This document shows, in pieces, positions 37,250 to 45,392 of a stretch of 64,000 bases of DNA (the first letter of the stretch is position 1; each line of letters starts with the position of its first letter). Below the pieces are notes generated by a model, which worked only from the letters and a program-made list of their open reading frames with translations, was not told where the DNA came from and did no database searches. A program made the translations under genes and the position numbers. Source of the DNA: Zobellia alginiliquefaciens. Its GTDB lineage: Bacteria > Bacteroidota > Bacteroidia > Flavobacteriales > Flavobacteriaceae. The stretch spans positions 1,550,001 through 1,614,000 of the forward strand of contig NZ_CP119758.1 in the NCBI RefSeq assembly GCF_029323795.1. Reading direction: 5' to 3'.

Positions 37250-37765
37250 ATGAGTTTTAAAGAAGTAAAAATGAATCAAAAAGAATTGAAAAAAATCTAT
37301 AATAAATGGATTAGTTCAATATTTGGAATGCTTTTTTTTGGTACTATATTCTCTTTCATTTTTTACCTCGTTTATGATAGTCACTCCAAACCCTTTCAAA
37401 TAGGTACATTGATGTTTTTAATAATTCTTGGATTTTTTCTTTTTATGGGTCTATTAAATCTCTTAGGATTATTTTTTAGTCCTAACAGCCTGATAAGAGA
37501 TCTTAATCAAAAGAAGAAAATAATAACTAAACTTAAAATTGAAAATAAAAAGTTGACTAAAAAAGCTGGTTCGTATTTTATTTCGGGGTATGCAATATAT
37601 TTTAATGACAATGAGTTTTTAACTACTTATGCGGTTAGTAAAAATACTTTTGAAAAAGTAAACATTGGAGATGAAATTTATCTAGAATGCTCAAAATTTG
37701 GAAAATGGATTATTGATATTCAATGGAACTCTGAAAGCATAGAAAATAGAAGCTATGTAAAATAA
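37250..37765 (+). CDS. Cassette 1: two-helix membrane protein
   Basis: 171 residues; alternative start at 37271 (MNQKELKK). Two transmembrane segments (about 20-43 and 50-75) are followed by a basic stretch (NQKKKIITKLKIENKKLTKK) and a beta-rich soluble domain (GDEIYLECSKFGKWIIDIQW). No family recognised. It starts 21 bases after the cassette core at 37229 and ends just before its attC-like site, which carries an intron. Confidence 0.6.
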   Translation: MSFKEVKMNQKELKKIYNKWISSIFGMLFFGTIFSFIFYLVYDSHSKPFQIGTLMFLIILGFFLFMGLLNLLGLFFSPNSLIRDLNQKKKIITKLKIENKKLTKKAGSYFISGYAIYFNDNEFLTTYAVSKNTFEKVNIGDEIYLECSKFGKWIIDIQWNSESIENRSYVK

Positions 37766-38559
37766 CTGTTTACAATCGAGTGGATGGCTCCGCCATCAAA
37801 TGACGGAGTGCACCCCTCACACCACCGTACGTACGGGTCTCGTATACGGCGGTTCGTAAATCATCAAACCAAGGCTCTTTTCACCCTTGGCACTATCTTC
37901 TAATTTAGGCATAGGCTACAACATGTGCTCCTATGCGAATTTTGAAGAGAATTACGTTCGGTCCTTCCTTGTTTGTGAGACCTCTAGGGTACTGCCCTAG
38001 CTCGTTTCCCGTAAGTACTATGACCTCTGCTGACTTCTCCATGTAGCTACACGTAACTTTGGAGACCTCCCCAGGTAAGAACATCTTCTTTCGCTCGATC
38101 CCTGCCGTATCTACATATCTACCCTTTTGATGTTCTTAGGGCGTTACAATGATGTGCTTGCTTACCCCAAGTAAATATGCCTCTGTATACGGTTCCTGTT
38201 CGTCAGTACCGAGTTTTGTAGTCTCGCTTTCTTCAGATGTAACCTCACGGTTACCACCCTTGCGACTTACTAATGCTTCCAGACGTTACTCCAGCGCATA
38301 AGGGACTTGCACCCTCTAGATTAATTAACTACTTTTCTGTAGTTAAAAGATGCCCATACTGGGCACACACAAAACCTATAAACAATACGGGCTTTGGGCT
38401 TAAACGAAAGGTTTGAGTATTTTTATGAGGTCGCGAAATCTTTGGGATTTCGTATTAATAAATAAAAAAGAAAAAACAAAACCAAAAGATTTCCCTATGT
38501 ACGTGGCGGAAAGCAAACGCCAGTTTGCTCCCGTACTGTTCATAGCTAAAACGTTAGGC
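37762..38559 (+). repeat. attC-like site A, interrupted by an intron
   Basis: Left end ATAACTGTTTACA then, after the intron at 37775-38368, ACAAAACC; right end GTTAGGC at 38553-38559. With the intron removed, TTTACAACAAAACC reads like the left end of site C (ATTACAACAATACC). ACCTATAAACAATACGGG (38374-38391) pairs with CCCGTACTGTTCATAGCT (38530-38547) at 15 of 18 positions. Inner hairpins are AGCAAAC/GTTTGCT and CGAAATC/GATTTCG. Confidence 0.65.
37775..38368 (-). mobile_element. ORF-less group IIC intron
   Basis: 594 nt, minus strand. 5' end GTGTGCCCAGTATGGGC (38368 down) is the class start, with hairpins TGCCCA/TGGGCA and TTAACTAC/GTAGTTAA next. Domain V lies at 37816-37855: ACCGCCGTA pairs with TACGGTGGT, a TACG/CGTA upper stem and a two-base CG bulge, with a CGC-type triad as in group IIC. 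Domain VI: CTCCGTCA/TGGCGGAG (37788-37808). Domain IV is a small GCATAGG/CCTATGC hairpin (37909-37936), with no maturase gene. The 3' end is CGAT, so the intron ends in AY. Insertion is TTGT/TGTAA, the site reported for attC-targeting group IIC introns. Splicing would need a maturase in trans. Confidence 0.85.
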
Positions 38560-38571
38560 AACATTTAAAGA

Positions 38572-39690
38572 ATGGCAAATTATGTAGTTTTAGATACTTC
38601 AATTTATAGAGAACTTGGTCTTAAGTTTAATGAAAACTTGGATTACAAAAATCTTTGCGCATTTACAATGAATACAGATGGCGAAGTCTTGCTATCTGAC
38701 ATAGTGCTGGAAGAATTCAGTAACTATTATGAATCGGTATTGAATTACAAAACAAGTGCTTATATAAAAGCTAATAAAGATTTAGTACGCGACCCATATT
38801 TTAATTCACCTAATGAAATTGAAAGTGGTGTAAAAAAGGAATTAGACAAAGCAATTAAAAATTTTAGAGACACTTTACAAAAAGACCCCATTCATAATCA
38901 CAATATATCTGTTTTAAGACCTACTTTAATTAGTGGTTTAGTACTTACAAAATTCATATTAGATAGTAAAGAAACAAAAGATAGTAATATTCAGATAAGA
39001 GATTATTTAATATGGGATTCTGTTTTAAACTTTGCAAAAGAAGAAAACGAAGATAGGATAACTAAGATTGGTTGTAGAAAAATTACATTCAATAAAAGCA
39101 TTGTCACTTTCATAACTAAAGACAAAGGTTTTGGGAAAAATGAAATATTCCAAAACCTCCTTAGGGAATACAAAATTGATAATTTGGAGGTAATAAATTC
39201 AATTCCAGAATTCTTAGAAAGAAAAGGGTTCTATTTTGATTTTGTAACATCTGAACTAATTAAAGAAAAAATTACTTTTAATCGCATTCTGAAGGATTTA
39301 AGCAAAGATATCGGAGCACTTTTGAGCTATGTTAGCGAAAGGTATAATTCAAATTGCTATGACAAAAAAATTGAAGAATCTGAAATTGAAAAAGTAGAAG
39401 TGCTAGAACATTATACTTATATCGATTCAAATGACAATAAACATAAATTTACCGCTAACTTAAAAGTATGGGTTAGAGTTGTTTTTGAGAAAGATGAAAA
39501 TGGATATAAGGAAAGTTTAAAAATAGAAGAAAGTAGATGGAGAAGTTTAGAAACATATGATGAACAAAAAAGACCCTATTTTCAAAAACCTATAATGTTC
39601 TTTTATGGTGGATTAGTTAATCTAGACCGTAAATCAATTAAAAGTATTAGATTTTTAGATTATATACCAGATATGTATTTAGATGAATAA
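38572..39690 (+). CDS. Cassette 2: PIN-domain (DUF4935-like) protein
   Basis: 372 residues. The N-terminal half is a PIN-like nuclease: VVLDTSIY (first Asp), IVLEEFSNYY (Glu), IRDYLIWDSVLNFA (Asp) and VTFITKDKGFG (Asp). The C-terminal half (about 220-372) is an unknown domain with DSNDNKHKFTANLKVWVRVV. PIN proteins cleave RNA; stand-alone long forms are linked to defence or toxin roles. It starts 13 bases after the core GTTAGGC at 38553. No antitoxin is adjacent. Confidence 0.7.
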   Translation: MANYVVLDTSIYRELGLKFNENLDYKNLCAFTMNTDGEVLLSDIVLEEFSNYYESVLNYKTSAYIKANKDLVRDPYFNSPNEIESGVKKELDKAIKNFRDTLQKDPIHNHNISVLRPTLISGLVLTKFILDSKETKDSNIQIRDYLIWDSVLNFAKEENEDRITKIGCRKITFNKSIVTFITKDKGFGKNEIFQNLLREYKIDNLEVINSIPEFLERKGFYFDFVTSELIKEKITFNRILKDLSKDIGALLSYVSERYNSNCYDKKIEESEIEKVEVLEHYTYIDSNDNKHKFTANLKVWVRVVFEKDENGYKESLKIEESRWRSLETYDEQKRPYFQKPIMFFYGGLVNLDRKSIKSIRFLDYIPDMYLDE

Positions 39691-39888
39691 AAACGTTGCC
39701 TAACACTATATAGCAAATTGGGCGATAAGTGCTTAATCAAAAGGTTGTTGTCTATTTGCAAAGTCGCCAAATCTTTTGATTTGGTATTAAAAGAAAAAAT
39801 TAAAACAAATTACAAAAGATTTAGCTTGTGGCTAAACCGAGAATAATCATTTATTTTCTGCCCAACTTGCCATATATTTAATGTTGGC
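39691..39888 (+). repeat. attC-like site B
   Basis: Left AAACGTTGCCTAAC (R'' = GCCTAAC at 39698-39704), right GTTGGC (39883-39888). GCAAATTGGGC on the left pairs with GCCCAACTTGC at 39860-39870. Inner hairpin CCAAATC/GATTTGG at 39767-39784. About 190 bases long, like site A. Its left end is complementary to the start of cassette 2 (13/14). Confidence 0.65.
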
Positions 39889-39900
39889 AATAATTATAGA

Positions 39901-40521
39901 ATGCGACCTAGAAGTCTTAGAATATTTCAAAAAAGAAAAGGTATTTATATTTCTCCTGAAAAATTGGTCGGTATTTTTTGGACAGCCTTGGTATTTTTAA
40001 CGGCATATTTAAAGCAATCTCGCGGATATGATTATAATGGTTGGGACACTATTCTATTAATTCTATGGCTAGTTTATGTAATCGGACTTATGATTAGCAC
40101 CTTCTTTCGCTATGAACGAGAAATAGGTAAATATTGCGGTAAATTGACTTTTTGGGAAGACAGAATACAAGTGGACGAGACAAATTATAACCTATCTCAA
40201 ATATCAAAATTGGACTTTACTCAAGCATATGATATTAGAGGAATGTTTGTTAATTCTATGCTGGAATTCACTCCACACTTGTCCAATGGATTAAACAACG
40301 TAATGACTCTTGAACTGAAAAATGGACAAAAAATAAAATGTAATTTTTTACAAACCGAATCTGAAAGGCTGAGTCATTTTAAAGAAGTACTGACGCACTA
40401 TCATAAAAATGGAATTCTTGGATGGTTACCACTTATTGACATATTAGGAATCGAAGATTATAATAAAATTCAGGACTTTAAAAAAGAAATAACGCATTAC
40501 AACAATACCTATAGCAAATAG
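39901..40521 (+). CDS. Cassette 3: two-helix membrane protein with PH-like domain
   Basis: 206 residues. Basic start, two hydrophobic helices (KLVGIFWTALVFLTAYL and ILLILWLVYVIGLMISTFF), then a beta-rich part (LTFWEDRIQVDETNYNLSQI) like bacterial PH-type domains, and a helical tail. Starts 12 bases after the core GTTGGC. Family not recognised. Confidence 0.6.
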   Translation: MRPRSLRIFQKRKGIYISPEKLVGIFWTALVFLTAYLKQSRGYDYNGWDTILLILWLVYVIGLMISTFFRYEREIGKYCGKLTFWEDRIQVDETNYNLSQISKLDFTQAYDIRGMFVNSMLEFTPHLSNGLNNVMTLELKNGQKIKCNFLQTESERLSHFKEVLTHYHKNGILGWLPLIDILGIEDYNKIQDFKKEITHYNNTYSK

Positions 40522-40694
40522 GGCATAAAGTGCTAAATTTAATGGCTTGGGTTTATTTACTAAGCCCGCCAAATCTTATGGATTTAGCTTTCGAACAAAA
40601 AAAATAAACAATAAGCTTTAGCTTCGTGCGTAGACGGAAACGAAAAGTTTCCTTGCCTCCGCACTACGCATAGCTAAACCGTTATGTGTAATTT
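40490..40694 (+). repeat. attC-like site C
   Basis: Left ATTACAACAATACC and CTATAGCAAATAGGGC, right GTTATGTGTAATTT at 40681-40694. Shares with site B the CCAAATC...GATTTAG core and with site A the CATAGCTAAA just before the right core (40675). Inner hairpin GGAAAC/GTTTCC and outer GTGCG/CGCAC. Confidence 0.6.
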
Positions 40695-40715
40695 GACAAA
40701 ACCGAGACGAAACTA

Positions 40716-41144
40716 ATGAACGAAATAAGTTTACCATATCACTTAATAATTCCAAGCCTGATTTCAATATTGGCTTTGGGAATAATATTTCTGAAAAGAA
40801 AAAAGTTATTCGCGAATGGAAAATGGAAATGGTTTTGGATAAGCACAACTGTATTTTTCGGAATTTATCTTCTGATTGTTGGAGGAGCGACTTATTCTGA
40901 CATTACATCGGAACTGACTCTACAAAAATTTGACTTGAATGGAGAGGAAATCACGACTGAACAAAAAGAAGCGATGCAAAAAATGATTTCAGATACAGGA
41001 CGGAATTTTTCATTTATAACTGGACTTATTTTTTCTGGAATTATATCATTGTTTGTTTTTATTTGTGGAAAAATAATTGAATATGCAAGTATGAAAAGAA
41101 TAAAAACTACACACAACAAAGGTAACCGTTGCACAAGCCGTTGA
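40716..41144 (+). CDS. Cassette 4: three-helix membrane protein
   Basis: 142 residues, three hydrophobic helices (LIIPSLISILALGIIFL, WFWISTTVFFGIYLLIVGGA, FITGLIFSGIISLFVFICG) with an acidic middle loop (GEEITTEQKEAMQKMISD). The last codons (HNKGNRCTSR) are read from the attC-like end of the cassette. No family recognised. Confidence 0.6.
   Translation: MNEISLPYHLIIPSLISILALGIIFLKRKKLFANGKWKWFWISTTVFFGIYLLIVGGATYSDITSELTLQKFDLNGEEITTEQKEAMQKMISDTGRNFSFITGLIFSGIISLFVFICGKIIEYASMKRIKTTHNKGNRCTSR
41104..41138 (+). repeat. attC-like site D, left arm only
   Basis: AAACTACACACAAC is complementary to the start of cassette 4 (GTTATGTGTAATTT) at 12 of 14 positions; the two differences are G-U compatible. 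It is followed by GTAACCGTTGCACAAGC, repeated at 41517-41533. The right half is replaced by transposase DNA. Confidence 0.5.
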
Positions 41145-41199
41145 TTCTCCACGGACCGTATTCACATAAGCCTCTTTACTGAGCTTTTTTTATCTCGGG

Positions 41200-41379
41200 T
41201 CAGAATCGAGGCACGAAATTTCGATGTTTTATGCAAGTCCCGAACAAGTATTGAAGGGCACTTTTTACCAAGGCTGCCAAATTAAGCCGTCCCGCCCCAC
41301 TTTTGGAACTTTTTTGTTCGAACTTCAGGTACTTCTTCAGATTATAGGCAATCGCCGAGAGGTGCATTGTAAGCTTCCC
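41200..41379 (-). pseudogene. Transposase C-terminal remnant, IS1182-like
   Basis: About 60 codons ending in TGA at 41200-41202: GKLTMHLSAIAYNLKKYLKF then EQKSSKSGAGRLNLAALVKS, the tail of DDE transposases of the IS1182 kind. A stop (TAA at 41380-41382) lies in frame just upstream, so the rest of the gene is missing. Terminal repeats are not seen. Confidence 0.65.
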
Positions 41380-41507
41380 TTACAACCGAACTGATTTTAA
41401 AACGTGTCAATCTGCGCAATCAAAAAAGAATCGTTCTCGAATCTTTGCGGAATCGAATCCTAATCTACTTAGTGGAAAGTGTTTACTCCAACGTGTCGCT
41501 ACTAATG

Positions 41508-41533
41508 ACAACAAAAGTAACCGTTGCACAAGC
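41508..41533 (+). repeat. 26-bp direct repeat, second copy
   Basis: Matches 41113-41138 at 25 of 26 positions (begins ACAACAAA, ends GTAACCGTTGCACAAGC). The two copies are 395 bp apart and flank the transposase remnant. Possibly a second attC-like left arm. The rest of 41145-41658 has no supported gene. Confidence 0.6.
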
Positions 41534-41562
41534 ACGTAATGATTAAAACAATGACCTCCATA

Positions 41563-41590
41563 ACCGCTTTTTAAGGCGGTCTTGTTTTTT
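41563..41590 (+). terminator. Possible terminator
   Basis: ACCGC pairs with GCGGT (41576-41580) and is followed by CTTGTTTTTT. Short stem. Confidence 0.45.
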
Positions 41591-41658
41591 AAATACATTG
41601 CTTTTACAGGGCATGGAAACCAACTTTGGAGCTTGTGAAGTCCAGTTTTTACAAAAAG

Positions 41659-41730
41659 TGACCCCGGCAAGAATCGAACTTGCATCTAAAGTTTAGGAAA
41701 CTTCTATTCTATCCATTGAACTACGGGGCC
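41659..41730 (-). tRNA. tRNA-Arg (CCT)
   Basis: Minus strand, acceptor GGCCCCG pairs with CGGGGTC; D-stem GTTC/GAAT; anticodon stem GAAGT/ACTTT with loop TTCCTAA, anticodon CCT; T-arm GCAAG TTCGATT CTTGC. CCA is not encoded; a T-run follows the 3' end. It borders the cassette array. Confidence 0.93.
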
Positions 41731-41826
41731 CATAAAACAAGAGGGCAAAAATAAAGTTTTTTTAGAAGTGTTGAAACAACCGGACAACTAATTTTTAAAC
41801 CCTTTCAGGTAAAAAAGCCTTTGTAA

Positions 41827-42642
41827 CTACTCTGTTATTTCCTTTACAAAATTAACGATCAATGGCAATGCCGGATAGACCATGATATGGTCATAACCAT
41901 CAAGCTCCATGAGCTGAACATTTGTGTGTCCCAAAACCTTCATCATCCTATAAAAATAGGCTACCTCTTCATAACGCCCTAGCAATTCCAACTCACGATT
42001 GCCAGTTACCAACAACATTGGAGGGGCATCTTTACGAACGTGAAACAAGGGTGCATATTTGTCAACAATAGGTTGGGTGCCTTCTATTCCCATTTCCTTA
42101 CGAATGGTCATATGGGTTATGGTATGCCCACTTAACGGAGCCAGACCTGCAATTTTATTGGCATCTATACTATGTTTTTTCAAGTAGGATTTATCCAGCC
42201 CTACCATACTGGCCAAATACCCTCCAGCAGAATGACCAGAAACAAAAATCTTATTGGCACTGCCATTATACTCCGAGATATTCTTAAAAACCCAGGCCAC
42301 TGCCGCTGCAGCATCTTCTATATAAACAGGATGTTTTACCTTAGGATGCATCCTATAATTAACGGCTACAACAACAATACCTTTTTCCTCCAGGCCCTCT
42401 GGAATATTCTTCTCTCCATTTTCCAATCCTCCGCCATGAAACCAAACTACAACGGGAGCACTAACATTATCCTTAGGATAGTAAACATCTAACTTGCAGC
42501 GCTCTTTTAAGTATGTATCCTGTGATTGAGCGTCTTCTGGGTAATAGGCTATATTCTCTTTTAAAATGTACCCCTCCTGACCAAAGGAAGTAGTGACTAC
42601 CATTAACAAACTGAAAAAAATAAACCTCGCCATACATGCCAT
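41827..42642 (-). CDS. Exported alpha/beta-hydrolase esterase (BD-FAE-like)
   Basis: 271 residues with a signal peptide ending near SFGQ. Oxyanion motif WFHGGGLENG, nucleophile SGHSAGGYL, acid in LLVTGNRELELL, His in DGYDHIMVYP. These resemble carbohydrate-linked ester hydrolases (deacetylase or feruloyl esterase type). Last gene of the operon; 11 bases after the TRAP large permease. Confidence 0.82.
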   Translation of the reverse strand: MACMARFIFFSLLMVVTTSFGQEGYILKENIAYYPEDAQSQDTYLKERCKLDVYYPKDNVSAPVVVWFHGGGLENGEKNIPEGLEEKGIVVVAVNYRMHPKVKHPVYIEDAAAAVAWVFKNISEYNGSANKIFVSGHSAGGYLASMVGLDKSYLKKHSIDANKIAGLAPLSGHTITHMTIRKEMGIEGTQPIVDKYAPLFHVRKDAPPMLLVTGNRELELLGRYEEVAYFYRMMKVLGHTNVQLMELDGYDHIMVYPALPLIVNFVKEITE

Positions 42643-42653
42643 ACACCGTATTT

Positions 42654-43928
42654 TTAGTCTAAAAACAGATTAGGTAAAGCTAACGAAAACCAAGGAAATA
42701 AGGTTACCAAAATCAACACAACAAAACTGACCAACAAAAATGGAAGTCCTGCCTTACTGACTTCGCCAATAGAAATTTTACCAATACTGGATGCAACAAA
42801 TAGACAGACGCCAACCGGTGGGGTTGTCAGACCTATAATTAAGTTTAAGACCGCTATCACCGCAAAATGAATTGGATCTACATCTACCGCCAAAGCCACT
42901 TTCAATAGAATAGGAAACAGAATCAGAAGTGCGGCAATGGTTTCCATAAACGTACCCACTATTATTAGAAGCAGGTTGATAAGTAAAAGCACCACATATT
43001 TGTTATCCGTAAAGCCTAAAATTTCGTTTGAGATGCTTTGGGGAATCTGTTCCGTAATTAAAATATATCCGAACAAATTAGCGAAACCCACCAGCACCAT
43101 CAATGAGGCGGAAGTTTTCATACTATCTAAAAAGACTACCTGAATCTTTTTAAAATTCAATCGTCTGTAAACGAACTTTCCAATAATCAAAGCATACACA
43201 ACGGCTATTATAGATGCCTCCGTAGGGGTGAATATTCCTCCAATAATGCCATACAGTATAATAAAGGTCATCAATAAGGACCAAAACGTATCAATAAAAC
43301 CACGCCCCACCTGCTTAAGGGTACTTCGCTTATGTTTAGGGTAATTTTTCTTTACAGATATCACATAGGCCGTAATCAACAATCCTAAAGCCAAAAGCAA
43401 ACCAGGTACGGCTCCTGCCAAAAATAGTTTACCAACAGAAAGTCCGCTTAAGGTAGCGGCAATAATCATTGGTACACTAGGAGGCACAATAGGGCCTATG
43501 GTAGACGAAGCTGCCGTTACCGCACATGAAAAACCGGTATCATAACCTTCCTTTTTCATCGCGGGAATCATGATGGACCCCATACTTGCCGTATCTGAGA
43601 TAGCCGTACCGGAAATACCGGCAAATAGCATTGATGCCCCAATGTTCACCAATGAAAGCCCACCTCTAATATGTCCTAATAAATGATTACAAAAAGCGAT
43701 GATTTTTTCCGTTAGGCCTCCTTGATTCATAAGGTTTCCCGCCATAATAAAACCGGGAACACTCAAAAGCACGAACACATCTATGCCCGCATACATTTTC
43801 ATAGGTACAATAATCATTGGAATACCCTTTACTAAAATATAACTCAAACAAGACAGTCCGAGCGCAAAGGCTATAGGAAAACGCAACACAAGACAGACTA
43901 CAAACACAAGAACGAGAATCCAAATCAT
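42654..43928 (-). CDS. dctM: TRAP transporter large permease
   Basis: 424 residues, about eleven to twelve membrane helices, DctM marks PGFIMAGNLMNQGG, FAGISGTAISDTASMGSIMI, PSVPMIIAATLSGLSVGKLF and NLIIGLTTPPVGVCLFVASS. Sodium-driven uptake of a carboxylate-type solute with the small permease and binding protein. ATGA overlap with dctQ. Confidence 0.93.
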   Translation of the reverse strand: MIWILVLVFVVCLVLRFPIAFALGLSCLSYILVKGIPMIIVPMKMYAGIDVFVLLSVPGFIMAGNLMNQGGLTEKIIAFCNHLLGHIRGGLSLVNIGASMLFAGISGTAISDTASMGSIMIPAMKKEGYDTGFSCAVTAASSTIGPIVPPSVPMIIAATLSGLSVGKLFLAGAVPGLLLALGLLITAYVISVKKNYPKHKRSTLKQVGRGFIDTFWSLLMTFIILYGIIGGIFTPTEASIIAVVYALIIGKFVYRRLNFKKIQVVFLDSMKTSASLMVLVGFANLFGYILITEQIPQSISNEILGFTDNKYVVLLLINLLLIIVGTFMETIAALLILFPILLKVALAVDVDPIHFAVIAVLNLIIGLTTPPVGVCLFVASSIGKISIGEVSKAGLPFLLVSFVVLILVTLFPWFSLALPNLFLD

Positions 43929-44389
43929 GCTTTAGAATTTTTATAATTTTTCTGAATTCCTTTCCACAAGTAATAACTAATAGAAGCCGACATAATAAAC
44001 ATGCTAAAAAACGCAATGCCCATATTAAAACCCATACTGGGAGACTTCTCAGGAATACCCAACACCACAAAATGGATAGAGTAAATAGCCATAACGATAA
44101 ACAAAAACAACACGATTACGGGAATAATCTTAACCAATGTACGCTGCATACGCACAGGGAACCGGCTAAAGAACATATCCAAATGAACATAATAGTCACT
44201 TTTCATGGCCAGACCGGCACCAAAAGAAGTTGCATAGATAAAAAAGAGCCTTGAGGCTTCTTCCGTCCAAGATGGGGTGGCAAGCGGTGTAAACCTGCAA
44301 AAAATTTGTAATAATACAGTAGCAATTAGCCCCCATGTACTTAACAACGCACCCACTTTTAAAATACGTCCAATAGCTTTATGAAGCAT
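43925..44389 (-). CDS. dctQ: TRAP transporter small permease
   Basis: 154 residues with four helices and the DctQ loop RFTPLATPSWTEEASRLFFI. It completes the membrane part with DctM. Its start overlaps the end of the binding-protein gene by 11 bases. Confidence 0.9.
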   Translation of the reverse strand: MLHKAIGRILKVGALLSTWGLIATVLLQIFCRFTPLATPSWTEEASRLFFIYATSFGAGLAMKSDYYVHLDMFFSRFPVRMQRTLVKIIPVIVLFLFIVMAIYSIHFVVLGIPEKSPSMGFNMGIAFFSMFIMSASISYYLWKGIQKNYKNSKA

Positions 44390-45389
44390 CCTTTTCTGTT
44401 TTCAGTTGACGGTAAATTTTTTGCATTTCCGGCGAAAGGCTATTGTAAATGGCTTCCTCACATTTTTGTTGAAAAGCATCTTTATCCACCTCTATGAATT
44501 CCATGCCTTTTGCTTTTAATTCTTCTTGAACACTTTTCTCATTCTCTAGAAAAAGATGGTGCTCGTACGCCTGCATATCCCTTGCGGCTTCCATGAAAAT
44601 TTTCTTTAAATCCGGAGGCAGCCTTTGAAACTGCTTTTCGCCTATAACAGGATATACCCAACTTACAACATGGCTTGTTAGGTTCAAGTATTTCTGTACT
44701 TCGGAAAAACCTGCATTATTAATTAATGCAAACGGATTTTCCTGTGCTTCTATAGTGCCTTGTTGCAGAGAAGTAAAAACTTCCGAAAAGGCCATGGGCG
44801 TAGGTTTTGCCCCAAGAGCTTTCCAAAGCGTAACAAAAGAAGGAACGTTGGGTATTCTTACGATGAGTCCGTTTAAATCATCCGGATGTCGGATTGGACG
44901 GTTGGATGTTAAATACCTAGGGCCACGCTCAAAATGGCCTAGTGAACGCAAACCGGCCTTGTTTATCATTTCCTCCTCCATCAATTTACCAATTGGGCCA
45001 TTGATGTATCTATTCATATCCGTAGAATCCTGCATTAAAAAGGGAAGCTCACAGAAGGTGGCCACCTCAAACCAATTGGTTAGGATAGAACCCGTAGTGG
45101 TCATATCTATAACATCTGCCTGAATGAGCCTGATGGCCTCAACTTCTTTGGCCAACTGCTCGGAAGGATAAATCTCTACCTTGATTCGCCCTTCGGTTCG
45201 TTCTTCAAGAATTTGTCCAAAATACACGAAAGCCTTAAACCACGTGTGTTCTTCGTTCACCAAAAGAGCGGTTCGCAACAAAAATTCCGGTTCCGGTTTA
45301 TCGGATTTACAACTATTAAAGCTGAAGAGAATGAGAATACAAAGAATGGTCTTTTGAAAAAGAGAGTTGGCTAACAATTGTCTGTACAT
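44379..45389 (-). CDS. dctP: TRAP transporter substrate-binding lipoprotein
   Basis: 336 residues. N-terminal signal with Cys in LFSFNSCKS, so lipid-anchored; DctP fold with GRIKVEIYPSEQLAKEVEAI, VIDMTTTGSI, and SLQQGTIEAQENPFALINNA (the conserved Arg/Glu binding region precedes it as LNGLIVRIPNVPSF). Binds organic acids such as uronates or sugar acids. Confidence 0.9.
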   Translation of the reverse strand: MYRQLLANSLFQKTILCILILFSFNSCKSDKPEPEFLLRTALLVNEEHTWFKAFVYFGQILEERTEGRIKVEIYPSEQLAKEVEAIRLIQADVIDMTTTGSILTNWFEVATFCELPFLMQDSTDMNRYINGPIGKLMEEEMINKAGLRSLGHFERGPRYLTSNRPIRHPDDLNGLIVRIPNVPSFVTLWKALGAKPTPMAFSEVFTSLQQGTIEAQENPFALINNAGFSEVQKYLNLTSHVVSWVYPVIGEKQFQRLPPDLKKIFMEAARDMQAYEHHLFLENEKSVQEELKAKGMEFIEVDKDAFQQKCEEAIYNSLSPEMQKIYRQLKTEKDAS

Positions 45390-45392
45390 GGT

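Larger units (their letters stand above)
37229..41540 (+). mobile_element. Integron-like gene cassette array without visible integrase
   Basis: At least four cassettes, each one small gene on + followed by a roughly 190-bp imperfect inverted-repeat site. Cassette starts are GTTGTAAAC (37229), GTTAGGCAAC (38553), GTTGGCAATA (39883) and GTTATGTGTA (40681), fitting or near GTTRRRY. For three of four the cassette's start is complementary to the left end of its own site (14/15, 13/14 and 12/14 bases). The right side holds a transposase remnant and tRNA-Arg. No tyrosine recombinase gene is in the window; IntI may be elsewhere, as in clusters of attC sites lacking integrase. Confidence 0.7.

Noticed and set aside
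37775-38368. Protein-coding remnant of an intron maturase
   Set aside because: All RNA stems read as intact non-coding domains; no reverse-transcriptase motif is found in any frame.
37229-41540. CRISPR array
   Set aside because: Repeats are about 190 bp, few and imperfect, with genes between them; no short regular repeats or cas genes.
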